From: Chitinophagales bacterium
GTDB taxonomy: Bacteria > Bacteroidota > Bacteroidia > Chitinophagales > Chitinophagaceae
Length of the DNA stretch: 64,000 nt
Direction: 5' to 3'
Assembly: GCA_020636575.1 (NCBI GenBank)
Contig: JACJXP010000001.1
Coordinates: forward strand, 1-64,000
The first letter of the stretch is position 1, and the number at the start of each line of letters is the position of its first letter. Position numbers and translations under genes: made by a program. The notes beneath the pieces were generated by a model that worked only from the letters and a program-made list of their open reading frames with translations, was not told the DNA's origin and ran no database searches. Positions 54,504 through 64,000 of the stretch are shown piece by piece.

Positions 54504-56359
54504 TATTTTAAGGGGCATAACAGTTCAATAGCAGTTCCCTTACCTGCAATTGATGTAATACTCAATTGCCCCCCCAAATGTTTTGCTCTTGAACGCATAT
54601 TCTCTAAACCATTTCCTTTTTTTATCTGTTCTTCATCAAAGCCTTTTCCATTATCTGTGATCCGCATAAGTAATTGGTCAGTGTTGGTTTTACTGAACAT
54701 CACTCCTAACAAATTACACTGGCTGTATTTAAGGGCATTATTTACCGCCTCTTTAAAAACCAGGAATATGTTTTTCCGTTTATCTGCATCCAATACTATT
54801 GCATGAGCATTAATTACCGGCTCAAACCTGAGTTCGATCTGCTGTGGTTCACATAATTCTGCTGCAAACTCCTGCATACGGGCTAACATACTTTCCATAT
54901 TATCATTCCCCGGGTTTATGGACCACACAATATCACTCATGCTGTCCATTGTTTTGCGGGCATGCTGCCTGATCTTGGTCAGTTGTTCAGATACAACAAC
55001 AGGATCATCTTTTTTTACCAATGCAATCCGGCTGCTGATATCTATACTGGAAAGTGTGGAACCAATGTCATCATGAAGGTCACCAGCAATACGATTGCGT
55101 AAAAGCTGTTGTTCCAGTTTCTTTTTAATCCGGAAACGGTTCAACAAAAGCCAGCCAATAGCTACTGCAGCAACAAACAATATTATAAGAATGTACTGAA
55201 TAGCCCTTGTTCTCCTGTTGTCTGCTGCAGCAAGGTCATTCTTGGTTTGTAACAACGCTATTTCCTGTTCTTTTTTTTCTGTTTCAAATTTTTCTTTCAG
55301 TGCATTTGTTTTTTCAATCTGCTCCTGAAGACCCACACTGTCTTTTAAAGCAGCAGCATGTGAAAGGTATTCGTAAGCCTGTTGCCAGTTCCCGGTTACT
55401 TTATATAATTCAGCTAATTCTCCTGCCGCATCTGCCTGGTAGTTGATCATTTCCAGTGAATCATTAACAGTATAAGACTTCATTAAATACTTTTCGGCCT
55501 CATCATATTTATGCAACTCCTTTAAAGTTTTGCCCACGCAAAATGCTTCAAAAGCAAGATCCGCCTGGTTATTTAATTTTTGAAAAACGTTATAGGCAAT
55601 AGTATAATGCTTCAGCGCTTCGCCAAATTGTTTTTCATTAAAATAGGTTTCTCCAAGGTTTTCATGTACCATCGCTACCTGGTATGGAGTGCCAGCCTGC
55701 TGGGTTGCTATTTGTAAACTCCTTTTAAGTACAGAAAGACTGCTGTCCATCAAACTCATATTTCTGTAAAGGATACTAAGACTGACAGATGTGTTTACAT
55801 AGCGGAAATAATCCTTCTGTTTATCAAACCCCTCCAGGGCTTGCCGGAAGTATGCTGCAGATCCCTTGTAGTCCCCGGACTCCCTGTAAACAATCGCCAG
55901 TTGTCTTTTGACATCAGTTTGCAGGGGAATATTATTGATCTTATTGCTTAGTGTATCTGCCTGCAGCAGATATTGAATAGCACTGGATATCTGGTTCTGT
56001 TTGGTATATACCTCAGCAAGATTTATATCCACTCTTGCTACATCATAATCATTTTTGTTAGTATTAAAAAGATCCCGGGCTTTGTGCAAATTGAATAACG
56101 AAGAATCAAAACGGCCTTTGTGCATATATGCCCAGCCAATGGAGTTGTAGGCATTTGCGATGGCACGGTTATTATTCAACCTTTTTGCTTCATATAATGC
56201 TTGCCCCGCTAATAACATCGCCGAGTCAGAATTTCTGAAAGCAATTGCAAAAGCATCGGTGGCCTTTTTAAACAATAAACTATCCGATGTATTCTGCTGA
56301 GCCGAAACATTCACTGATAATATAGTTGCGACTGTGAGCTTATGAAACCAATAACGCAT
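54503..56359 (-). CDS. TPR-repeat sensor histidine kinase (HisKA_3 type)
   Basis: The 618-residue protein has a signal peptide (ending VSAQ), five to six TPR repeats (about residues 35-345), a coiled coil (about 345-385), one membrane helix (about 390-410), and a HisKA_3 kinase: the phospho-acceptor His in AGDLHDDIGSTLSS and the ATP-binding domain (NALKYSQCN, ITDNGKGFDEEQ, GNGLENMRSRA). TPRs in the periplasm are the usual sensor of this Bacteroidota class. It precedes the response regulator by 60 bp. Its start is 46 bp from recN. Confidence 0.92.
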   Translation of the reverse strand: MRYWFHKLTVATILSVNVSAQQNTSDSLLFKKATDAFAIAFRNSDSAMLLAGQALYEAKRLNNNRAIANAYNSIGWAYMHKGRFDSSLFNLHKARDLFNTNKNDYDVARVDINLAEVYTKQNQISSAIQYLLQADTLSNKINNIPLQTDVKRQLAIVYRESGDYKGSAAYFRQALEGFDKQKDYFRYVNTSVSLSILYRNMSLMDSSLSVLKRSLQIATQQAGTPYQVAMVHENLGETYFNEKQFGEALKHYTIAYNVFQKLNNQADLAFEAFCVGKTLKELHKYDEAEKYLMKSYTVNDSLEMINYQADAAGELAELYKVTGNWQQAYEYLSHAAALKDSVGLQEQIEKTNALKEKFETEKKEQEIALLQTKNDLAAADNRRTRAIQYILIILFVAAVAIGWLLLNRFRIKKKLEQQLLRNRIAGDLHDDIGSTLSSIDISSRIALVKKDDPVVVSEQLTKIRQHARKTMDSMSDIVWSINPGNDNMESMLARMQEFAAELCEPQQIELRFEPVINAHAIVLDADKRKNIFLVFKEAVNNALKYSQCNLLGVMFSKTNTDQLLMRITDNGKGFDEEQIKKGNGLENMRSRAKHLGGQLSITSIAGKGTAIELLCPLK

Positions 56360-56405
56360 TAAGTATATACTTTTTCAGATCTAAAAGCCAAACAGTAAAA
56401 GAATA

Positions 56406-58082
56406 TCAATTCATCAGCATTTCCCGGGCATTTTCTAAAGCAGAGGCTGTAGGTTTTTCACCACTGAGCATTTTAGCTATGGCAGTAATCCTTTCATCCT
56501 TATTAAGCAATCGTACCCTTGTTTGTACCGCATTATTTTCAATTTCCTTATATACAAAATAATGCGCTACAGCTTTACCGGCAATCTGGGGTTGATGTGT
56601 AATACAAATTACCTGTCTGTTCAATGACAACTCTTTCATGATAATACCTACCTGCCTGGCCGCTTCACCTGAAATACCTGTATCGATCTCATCAAATATC
56701 ATAGTGGGAAGATCGATCGACTTTGCTACCAGCGACTTGACACATAACATTAATCGACTCAACTCACCTCCACTTGCTACTTTATAAACCGGCAAAAAGT
56801 TTTCTTCTTTTGCTGATCTACCAGCCGGTATATTAGCGTTGAATAAAAAAATTATTTCGTCTGTGCCGTTGACACCCGGCTCCGCCTGGTTCATTTCAAC
56901 TTTTATCCTTGCATTCGGCATCCCCACCTGGGCCAGTAACTGGTTCACTTTCTCTTCAAATGGTTTCACCTGTTTTTTTCTGCTTGCAGAGATCTTTTTG
57001 GCAGTATCACTGACTTTTTCAAATAGTTCTTTGCTTTCTTTTTCTTTTTGCTGAATAGCCTGATCAATATTCAGCACGGCCTGGAGTTTTTCTTCCAATC
57101 CCTGTTGTATCCGCAAGAGCTCAGCTGTGCTGCTCACACCATGTTTTTTCTGTAGCTTGTACCCTAATGAAAGCCTGTCATTCAGTTCTTCCATTTTTTG
57201 GGGATCATGTTCAACCTGACTACTGATGCGGTCCAGCTCTCCTGCTATATCCTGTAATTCAATCTGAGCCGATTGCATTCGCTCAACCAACCCAGGTAAT
57301 TCTGTATGAAAGGAAGCATACTGGTTCAATTGGCTGATCAGTGTTTTTAGTTGAAGGGATACCGGTGTTTCACTTTCCTGTAATTCGTAGTATGACCTTG
57401 ACAATACTTCTTTAATCCCTTCTGAATTCTCCATTAATTTTAAAGATGCCTCAGCTTCTTCCAACTCATTTTCTACAAACCCTGCTGATTCGAGTTCTTC
57501 ATATTGAAACCGGTTATAATCCGCTTCTTTTTCAAATTCCAGCTTCTGGTTTTCTAATTGCTCCAGTTCTTTTGCTTTTCGCTTCCATTGCAAAAAAGAT
57601 TCCCGATATTCTTCCAACACTTCTGCATGGCCGGCCAATGCGTCCAAGACTTCTCTTTGAAAATCTGTATTACCCACTTCCAGCGTATCAAATTGCTGGT
57701 GAAGGTCAACCAGCATTGCTGTTAATTGCTGCAACTGTGAAAGATTGACCGGTGTGTCATTGATAAATGCCCTTGACTTTCCATTAGCCGCTATTTCTCT
57801 TCTTATCAATACCTCTTTACTTACATCCAATTCATTTTCTTCCAGGAAAGAACGAATCGATCTTTTATCTCCTGTCTTGAAAACCGCTTCGATCACACAT
57901 TTTTTTTCTTTATTCACCAATACTGAAGTATCGGCCCGCTGACCCAATATTAAACCCAATGCTCCCATAATGATGGATTTTCCGGCGCCTGTTTCGCCAG
58001 TGATCACATTCATATCACCTGAAAAACTTATTTCCAGTTCATCGATGATCGCATAATTGTTTATTGAGATCTTCTGAAGCAT
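56406..58082 (-). CDS. recN: DNA repair ATPase RecN
   Basis: The 558-residue SMC-like ATPase has Walker A TGETGAGKSIIM (about residues 27-38), two coiled-coil arms (about 155-370), the signature SGGELSRLMLCVKSL, and Walker B PTMIFDEIDTGISG. It acts in double-strand-break repair. The frame is open to 58094 but MLQKISINNYAIIDEL starting at ATG 58082 is the family start. The end of this gene is duplicated as a decayed fragment at 49073-49317. It lies beside the zinc-ribbon and Nif3-like genes on the same strand. Confidence 0.95.
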   Translation of the reverse strand: MLQKISINNYAIIDELEISFSGDMNVITGETGAGKSIIMGALGLILGQRADTSVLVNKEKKCVIEAVFKTGDKRSIRSFLEENELDVSKEVLIRREIAANGKSRAFINDTPVNLSQLQQLTAMLVDLHQQFDTLEVGNTDFQREVLDALAGHAEVLEEYRESFLQWKRKAKELEQLENQKLEFEKEADYNRFQYEELESAGFVENELEEAEASLKLMENSEGIKEVLSRSYYELQESETPVSLQLKTLISQLNQYASFHTELPGLVERMQSAQIELQDIAGELDRISSQVEHDPQKMEELNDRLSLGYKLQKKHGVSSTAELLRIQQGLEEKLQAVLNIDQAIQQKEKESKELFEKVSDTAKKISASRKKQVKPFEEKVNQLLAQVGMPNARIKVEMNQAEPGVNGTDEIIFLFNANIPAGRSAKEENFLPVYKVASGGELSRLMLCVKSLVAKSIDLPTMIFDEIDTGISGEAARQVGIIMKELSLNRQVICITHQPQIAGKAVAHYFVYKEIENNAVQTRVRLLNKDERITAIAKMLSGEKPTASALENAREMLMN

Positions 58083-58121
58083 GTGCAACTGCAAATTAAT
58101 TGTAATTCAATAATACTAAAT

Positions 58122-58146
58122 AAAAAGCCCCGGCAATTACCGGGGC
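58122..58146 (-). terminator. Intrinsic terminator after the zinc-ribbon gene
   Basis: GCCCCGG (58127-58133) and CCGGGGC (58140-58146) form a perfect 7-bp stem with a 6-nt loop. On the minus strand it is followed by five T (58126-58122). It lies 22 bp beyond the stop of the zinc-ribbon gene and before the recN start, so recN should have its own promoter. Confidence 0.85.
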
Positions 58147-58167
58147 CTGACAAAGATTCAATTAAGT

Positions 58168-58923
58168 TTATTCAACAACTGTATTGGCTTCTAATTCCTC
58201 ATCTACAAGGATCCGGCCACAGTTTTCGCAGATCATGATCTTTTTATGCTGACGAATCTCACTTTGTTTTTGCGGGGGAATGGCATTAAAGCAGCCACCA
58301 CAAGCATCTCTTTCAACGGGTACCACAGCCAACCCGTTACGATAGCTTTTACGGATCTTCTCATAACTGGCCAAAAGGCGGGCATCCACATGCTGGCGAG
58401 CCTCATCTGCCATTTTATTAAAGTGCTTCTCTTCTTTCTCGTTGGCTGCAATGATCTTTTCCAGTTCTGTCTTCTTTGTAGCCAGCAATGTCTCTTTTGC
58501 TTCTATATTCTTTTTAGCCTTTTCCAGCACTTCAGCTTTTTCGCCTATTTCTTCAGTAGCATCCTTGATATGTTTCTCAGCCAGTTTAACTTCCAGTTCC
58601 TGCATCTCAATTTCCTTATTGATGGCCTCAAACTCACGGTTGTTTTTTACATTGCCACTTTGCTTATCATACTTTTTGATCAACGCTTCAGCTTCTTTAA
58701 TAGCATTTTTTCTTCCTTCAATAAACTCTGTTACACCATTGATCTCTTCTTCAATTCGTTGCTGGCGGGCATGTAATCCCTGAATTTCATCTTCCAGGTC
58801 GGCTACCTCCATCGGCAGTTCTCCTTTTAATATATGAATCTCATCCAACTTGCTTTCAATCTTCTGAAGGCTAAGCAGCGAAACCAATTTTTCTTCTACT
58901 GAAAATTCTTTGACGTTTGCCAT
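58168..58923 (-). CDS. Coiled-coil protein with C4 zinc ribbon
   Basis: The 251-residue protein is a long helical hairpin (about residues 10-195, rich in Glu and Lys heptads) ending in a zinc ribbon: CGGCFNAIPP near residue 208 and CENCGRIL near residue 232, with CxxC in each half. This matches the small C4-zinc-ribbon coiled-coil family found next to nif3-like genes. Its role is uncertain; it has been linked to ribosome or nucleic-acid handling. It starts 52 bp downstream of the Nif3-like gene and is followed by a terminator. Confidence 0.88.
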   Translation of the reverse strand: MANVKEFSVEEKLVSLLSLQKIESKLDEIHILKGELPMEVADLEDEIQGLHARQQRIEEEINGVTEFIEGRKNAIKEAEALIKKYDKQSGNVKNNREFEAINKEIEMQELEVKLAEKHIKDATEEIGEKAEVLEKAKKNIEAKETLLATKKTELEKIIAANEKEEKHFNKMADEARQHVDARLLASYEKIRKSYRNGLAVVPVERDACGGCFNAIPPQKQSEIRQHKKIMICENCGRILVDEELEANTVVE

Positions 58924-58975
58924 TTATTATTTGAAGTTTAAGTTTAAAATCACATTCCCGGATTTTACAATCAGC

Positions 58976-60070
58976 CTAAAAATAGTGTACCGGGTTAGTA
59001 TTCACCTCTGTTTTAAGGACGGCAAAGTTAGGAAATTTTTCAGCTAAAAACTCTTGTAATAAGCTGATTGTAAACTGCTCACTTTCATAATGGCCTATAT
59101 CTGCTATCATCATCCTTCCGTCGGCATCGAAAAATTCATGATATTTCATGTCGGCCGTTATAAATACATTTGCCCCGGATGATAAAGCACTGGAAATCAG
59201 GAAGCTACCTGCGCCGCCACATATGGCTACTTTATATACCAACTGCCCGATTTGGGCCGTATGCCTAACTACAGGCACCTTGAAAACAGCCTTGATTTTC
59301 TCCAAAAACAAACTTTCCTCCATAGGTTCTGAAAGTTGACCCACAATACCCGACCCAATCCCCGAATGGTCATTGGATAACGGCACAATATCGTAGGCTA
59401 CTTCCTCATAAGGGTGAGCTGCTTTCATTGCCTGTATGATCCCAGCTTCCAGGTAAACTGGAAATATAACCTCGATCCGGGTCTCACTCTCCTTATGTTG
59501 GTTCCCAATCTCACCCACAAAAGGTTCTGCGTTATCGCCTGCCTTAAATGTTCCGATACCTGAAGTATTGAAGCTACATTCGCTATAATTGCCAATATGC
59601 CCTCCACCAGCTGCAAATATGGCTTGCCTTACTTCCTCTGTTTTATCATTCGGGACAAATGTGAAGAGTTTTTTCAACAATGAATGTTTGGGCAAAAGAA
59701 CATTACAGTGCTGTAATCCCAGGGCAGAAGCTATACGGCCATTTACTCCTGAAATAATATTATCAAGATTTGTATGGATAGCATAGATGGCAATATCATG
59801 TTTGATTGCCATGATTATTGCTCTTTCCACATAATTTTTACCGTTCAGCCTTTTCAATCCTTTGAACAAAATGGGATGATGAGCAACCACCAGGTTACAT
59901 TTTTTTTGAATGGCCTCAGCAATTACTGCTTCAGTTGCATCAAGTGAACATATGATACCCGAACACTCCCAGTCTTTGTTCCCGGTTATTAGTCCGGTAT
60001 TATCATAAGATTCCTGAAGGGAGGGATGTGCCATCTCTTCCAGTAAAAGAATAACATCTGTAATCTTCAT
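58976..60070 (-). CDS. Nif3-like dinuclear metal protein (YbgI/NIF3)
   Basis: The 364-residue protein has the two-part NIF3 core: ICSLDATEAVIAEAIQKK, VVAHHPILFKGLKRL and YAIHTNLDN in the first half, and ICGGAGSFLISSALSSGANVFITADMKYHEFFDA, then IADIGHYESEQF in the second, carrying the metal ligands. A ~110-residue insert (about residues 130-250, HIGNYSECSFN ... HPYEEVAYDIVPL) is the PII-like insert of longer NIF3 proteins. The function is unproven. It is the first gene of the Nif3-zinc-ribbon pair. Confidence 0.92.
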   Translation of the reverse strand: MKITDVILLLEEMAHPSLQESYDNTGLITGNKDWECSGIICSLDATEAVIAEAIQKKCNLVVAHHPILFKGLKRLNGKNYVERAIIMAIKHDIAIYAIHTNLDNIISGVNGRIASALGLQHCNVLLPKHSLLKKLFTFVPNDKTEEVRQAIFAAGGGHIGNYSECSFNTSGIGTFKAGDNAEPFVGEIGNQHKESETRIEVIFPVYLEAGIIQAMKAAHPYEEVAYDIVPLSNDHSGIGSGIVGQLSEPMEESLFLEKIKAVFKVPVVRHTAQIGQLVYKVAICGGAGSFLISSALSSGANVFITADMKYHEFFDADGRMMIADIGHYESEQFTISLLQEFLAEKFPNFAVLKTEVNTNPVHYF

Positions 60071-60178
60071 GGCTGAAAGTTATGTATTTGCCTTTACCTG
60101 GAAACAGTATGAGGCAATAATTTAAACAAAGGCCTTCCGTATACTTATTACTTTTTCGTACCTTTTGATAGCAAAACT

Positions 60179-60192
60179 TTCCTGATCAGGAA
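60179..60192. promoter_or_regulatory. Perfect 14-bp palindrome upstream of the DinB-like gene
   Basis: TTCCTGATCAGGAA lies 27 bp upstream of ATG 60220. A perfect 14-bp palindrome is the size of a small repressor site; no regulator is known. It could be chance. Confidence 0.3.
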
Positions 60193-60219
60193 GAGTGTTA
60201 CGCCATAAATTTGCTTGTC

Positions 60220-60840
60220 ATGCTGAAAAGGAAAACAGGAAGGTACCTGCTGACGTTACTCGTTATTACAGGTTTGGCCGGTACAATAGAATCAAATGTT
60301 ATTTCAAAAAAGGAAAGAAAGTATGCTCTTGCATTGGTAAAAAGTTTCCGTGAAGATGCATTGAAAAACATGAGAGGGCTTTCTGAAGCTCAGCTGAACT
60401 TTAGACCTTCCCCCGAACATTGGTCGATCAAAGAGTGTATTTATCATATTGCTGCTACAGAAAAAAACTTATGGAAATCTTTCGAGACAGCCATGAACAA
60501 GGCTCCCGACCCGGAAAAAAAGGAGGGAATAAAACTGACAGACGAGCAAGTAATTGACATGATCAAAAACAAAAGCTTTGGCGTTATTACTGCTGAACGG
60601 GTACAACCCAACAATACGAAATACACAACTACTGAAGAAGCGATCAACGACTTCAGGCTTAACCGGGTGACTCAAATAAAATACATGAAGACCTCCACCG
60701 AGGATCTTCGGAACAGAACCATTCAGACTGCATTTGGACTGATAGACTGTTATCAATATTATTTATTCATAGCCGGCTATAGTAATCAATTTGTTCAACA
60801 AATAAAGGATATTAAGGCGGCAAGCGGTTTTCCAAAGTAG
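60220..60840 (+). CDS. Exported DinB-superfamily protein
   Basis: The 206-residue protein has an N-terminal hydrophobic segment (about residues 8-24) and a DinB four-helix domain: LNFRPSPEHWSIKECIYHIAATEKNLWKSF holds the first His, and a C-terminal helix with YQYYLFIAGYSNQFVQQIKDI. Unlike most DinB proteins it seems to be exported or membrane-anchored. The frame has a TTG nine bases earlier; ATG 60220 is preferred. Function is unknown. Confidence 0.75.
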   Translation: MLKRKTGRYLLTLLVITGLAGTIESNVISKKERKYALALVKSFREDALKNMRGLSEAQLNFRPSPEHWSIKECIYHIAATEKNLWKSFETAMNKAPDPEKKEGIKLTDEQVIDMIKNKSFGVITAERVQPNNTKYTTTEEAINDFRLNRVTQIKYMKTSTEDLRNRTIQTAFGLIDCYQYYLFIAGYSNQFVQQIKDIKAASGFPK

Positions 60841-60943
60841 TATTTTGCTATCTGTATAATTAAATTCAGCTTAAGTAAAAAACAAAGCGTCTCTATTGTA
60901 AATACGATGCATAATCAGTATTTTGTAAAGCTATTATCTGACC

Positions 60944-61351
60944 ATGAAAAGACTATCCATTTTATTGCTTGCGGTTATTTTTTGCGGTTGCAAAAAAACC
61001 ATTGACAATATCCAGGAAGACCTGGTTATTAAAGCAATGACAAATGGCCAGTGGAAAATAACTTCTTTTACCCTGAACAGCACAAATATCAGTTCAGATT
61101 TTTCTAATTATAAGTTTCAATACTACAGTAATAAAACTGTTGATGCGATTAAAAACGGGACTGTAGAGAAAACCGGCAATTGGGATGGAAATGCAGAAAT
61201 GATGACGACTTGGGCTAATTTCTCATCACCCCCTTATCCGCTGGGTCTGATCAATGGGACCTGGCACATTGATAGAAACAGTTGGACCTATGTTGAAGCA
61301 ACACAAACTAATGGTTCTGATGTTAAGACGATGAGATTAGATAAGTTATGA
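60944..61351 (+). CDS. Small lipoprotein, lipocalin-like
   Basis: The 135-residue protein has a lipoprotein signal (LAVIFCGCKK, Cys near residue 17). The rest is beta-rich with MTNGQWKITSFTLNSTNIS and GLINGTWHIDRNSWTYVEA, a pattern like lipocalin-type lipoproteins of Bacteroidota. No ligand is evident. It stands alone between the DinB-like gene and the PKD protein. Confidence 0.7.
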   Translation: MKRLSILLLAVIFCGCKKTIDNIQEDLVIKAMTNGQWKITSFTLNSTNISSDFSNYKFQYYSNKTVDAIKNGTVEKTGNWDGNAEMMTTWANFSSPPYPLGLINGTWHIDRNSWTYVEATQTNGSDVKTMRLDKL

Positions 61352-61520
61352 GTTTTGTAATATAGTAGCTTAATTTTTCTTCCGACCCTTCTGTTAAACG
61401 ATTTACTATTATTAAAAGTCTCTACAAGAGACCTGTACTCTATTTTATAATCAAAAATTAATCATTAAAAGTTCATGATAAAGGATCATTGGGAATAGTT
61501 TTTGCTGTTTGATCCGCTTC

Positions 61521-64000
61521 ATGACAATTAAACCAGCTTTTGTGAGGCAGCGCCTTTTTCATATTTTTTTACGACAGGCAATTGTTTTATCATGTATAAT
61601 TCCTGTTACCCAGCTTAACGGCCAGGCACCTGTTGCAAACTTTTCAGGTACACCACAATCGGGCTGTTCTCCTCTTGTTGTAAACTTTCAGGACCTTTCA
61701 TCCAATAACCCAACTTCCTGGCTTTGGAATTTTGGAAACGGGAATACTTCCACTTTGCAAAACCCAACTGCTACTTACTTTAACCCCGGCACCTATACTG
61801 TTTCGCTTACAGCTACAAATGCTATAGGCTCCAATACGAGTACCCGAACACAATATATTACGGTGTACGAACCTCCTACAGTAAACTTTGTAGGAGATAA
61901 CCTTAGTGGATGTTTTCCTTTAAGGGTACAGTTCACTGACTTATCAACTGCAGGTAGCGGCAACACAAATACCAGTTGGCTATGGGATTTTGGGGATGGG
62001 ACCACTTCAACGCAACAAAATCCTTTAATTACTTATACCAGTGCGGGAAATTATTCTGTAACACTCCGTGTAACAAATGATAAAGGTTGTACTAAAATAT
62101 TCACCAGGTCAAATTATATAACAGTAACCAATGGTGTTACAGCCTCATTTACACATAGTTTACCAACTGTTTGTAATTCACCTGCCAGTATATCTTTTAC
62201 AAATACAACTACTGGACCCGCTACGTTGAGTTATCAATGGAATTTTGGTGATGGAACTCCTCTTTCAACTCTTCAAAACCCAACACATACATACACATCC
62301 AACGGATCTTATATTGTCACTCTTGTAGCTACCAGTACAGCCGGATGCCAGGATACTGCATTTAGCAGCCCTATTATTATCGGAGGATATACAACAAGTT
62401 TCAATGCCCCTGCCTCTATTTGTATCAATGAATTGATCACTTTCACTAATACATCTGTGCCGACCCCTTTAAATTCAAACTGGAATTTTGGCGATGGAGG
62501 TACAGCAACAACAATAAATACAACTCATACTTTTATAAATACCGGTAATTATACAGTTTGGCTACATAATAATTATAATGGTTGCCAGGATTCTATCTCA
62601 CAAGTTATCACTGTTAATCCCAGACCAGCTGCCGATTTTACAGCACCGGATTCTTCAAGATGTGAACCTCCTTTTACTGTTAATTTTCAGGATCTATCAT
62701 CACCCGGTACTGTGGGTTGGGAATGGGATTTTGGAGATGGAAGTCCGGTTTCTAATCAACAAAACCCATCTCATACTTACAACTCTTACGGAACATTTAC
62801 TATTACCCTTATTGCCACGAATAATTTTGGGTGCACTGACACAATAATAAAACCAGACTTTATTACGGTGCAAAGAGCTTCAATTTCGTTTTTAGGTCTC
62901 CCCGTGCGAGGTTGTGTCCCATATACAATAGCTCCGACAGCTACCATCAATGCTGTCGATGCAGTTACATCGTACCAATGGGATTTTGGAGATGGCAGCC
63001 CCACATCGTCCTTGCCAAATCCTACACATACTTATCTCTTACAAGGTACTTACACTATACAATTGATCATTACAACAAGTGGTGGGTGTACAGATACGTT
63101 AACTATGCCCGGGGCTGTCACAGTAGGAACTCAACCTGTAGCGGATTTTATTGCAGCACCTACAACAGTTTGTGCTACAGAACCTGTAAATTTTACTGAC
63201 CTGTCATCAACAGCTAATGAATGGCTTTTGGGATTTTGGAGATGGAGGATCATCTACATTACAAAATCCTACTTATACTTATACTGATACAGGTTATTTT
63301 ACAGTTACTCTTATTGCTATATAACAATGGTTGCCCGGATACTATTGTAAGAACAAATTATATCTATGTATTTCCACCACCTATAGCAATATATACATCC
63401 TCTGCTGACTGTGGTAACAGAACAAGATTCACTTTTACTGATCAGTCAATAGCCCCTCTAACCTGGGGAGTGGGATTTTGGAGATGGAAGCCCTGTTTCA
63501 AATATTCAAAAATCCGGTACATATATTTCCGGGATTAGGAAATTATAATGTACGTCTTGTAGTTACCAATGGATCCTGTTCTGATACAAGCACTCAGCTA
63601 ATAAGAGTTGTTGATGAAACACCTGATTTTTCTGCTAATCAGGTTGTGGCCTGTAAAAGTATTGCAAGTATTGATTTTCAAACCTTAAATATAAACCCGG
63701 CAAATATCTCTTCATATGCATGGGATTTGGGTGATGGAGGAACAGCTGGTGGCAGCAACCCAACACATATATATACTAATGCAGGCACCTATACAGTGTC
63801 CCTGATAACATGGGATATTAACAATTGTACTGACACTGTAACCAAAGTAAATTATATCCGTATTAATGGCCCTATCGCTAATTTTTCTGCAACAAATCTT
63901 GCAGGTTGTGCCGGGTTAACAACCACATTTACTGATCTGTCAAATACAGATGGTCAAAATAATATTACCAACTGGAGGTGGTATTTTGGTGATGGCACTA
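61521..64000 (+). pseudogene. PKD-repeat surface protein, frameshifted and cut off by the window edge
   Basis: The protein has a signal segment (about residues 17-38) and then tandem PKD domains, each with W-x-F-GDG and a later YxV-type strand; at least ten GDG (or GNG) motifs are seen before the window edge. The frame from ATG 61521 runs to 63287 and is then broken by four apparent extra bases: T-run 63226-63229, near 63316-63321, G-run 63465-63468, A-run 63508-63512. Correcting each restores EWLWDFGDGGSSTLQNP, YNNGCPDTIVRTNYI, and TWEWDFGDGSPVS, and the frame then continues open to 64000. It is likely secreted by T9SS. The frameshifts may be decay or sequence error. Confidence 0.8.

Noticed and set aside
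58246..58776. 176-residue plus-strand frame opposite the zinc-ribbon gene
   Set aside because: It is the antisense of a lysine/glutamate-rich coiled coil, which always reads as Phe/Leu-rich hydrophobic sequence.

Overview
This 64 kb window is chromosomal DNA from a member of the Bacteroidota, most likely a Chitinophagaceae-type organism. The evidence is a PorT-type secretion gene next to ubiE, secreted proteins with C-terminal type IX secretion (T9SS) sorting domains, SusC/ZnuD-style TonB receptors with carboxypeptidase-regulatory N-domains, a YifB/ComM homologue, PKD-repeat surface proteins, A-rich leaders with few Shine-Dalgarno sequences, and occasional TAnnTTTG-type promoter elements. No rRNA, tRNA, CRISPR array, integrase or transposase was seen.

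Layout. 0-3 kb: a compact plus-strand run of small membrane and envelope-associated genes (DoxX-like, DUF2071, methyltransferase) whose last member carries a one-base frameshift. 3.3-5.5 kb: a small secreted protein and a secreted zinc metalloprotease, ending in a strong terminator. 5.5-8.5 kb: housekeeping genes (YkuK-like, EngB, UbiE/MenG, PorT). 8.6-10.3 kb: three unrecognised or poorly known small genes. 10.4-19.3 kb: peptidase, serine-hydrolase-like, atypical pyruvate kinase, DinB-like, esterase and sulfatase genes. 19.3-30.1 kb: Wzi-like barrel, dihydroorotase, a four-helix-bundle gene enclosed by inverted repeats, a MutS-family ATPase, M1 peptidase, ComM, ABC exporter, rhodanese and DUF2721. 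30.1-33.5 kb: a probable metal TonB receptor with a small Cys/His protein. 33.6-43.2 kb: a four-gene plus-strand block (GMC oxidoreductase/hydrolase fusion, metallophosphoesterase, adenylate cyclase, TonB receptor) preceded by an elaborate repeat-rich leader. 43.2-48.7 kb: thiolase, PyrD, TerC, RsmE and DnaB.

49.1-58.1 kb is the most unusual part. A decayed copy of the last ~250 bp of recN lies at 49.07-49.32 kb, in the same orientation as the intact recN at 56.4-58.1 kb. Between the two copies lie a histidine kinase, a LuxR-type response regulator and three secreted or surface proteins, one with about 20 collagen-like-spaced 17-residue head repeats and an S74 chaperone tail. Two matching C4-N5/6-G4 palindromes sit about 50-56 bp upstream of the response regulator and of the first surface gene, so the two-component system may control both itself and the surface cluster. 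58.2-60.1 kb returns to core genes (zinc-ribbon coiled coil, Nif3-like). The window ends in a large PKD-repeat protein whose reading frame is broken by four apparent one-base insertions.

The two candidate undescribed systems are the oxidoreductase/hydrolase-phosphoesterase-cyclase-receptor operon and the recN-bounded two-component/surface-fibre island. Functions beyond domain identity are inference throughout; no database search could be run.
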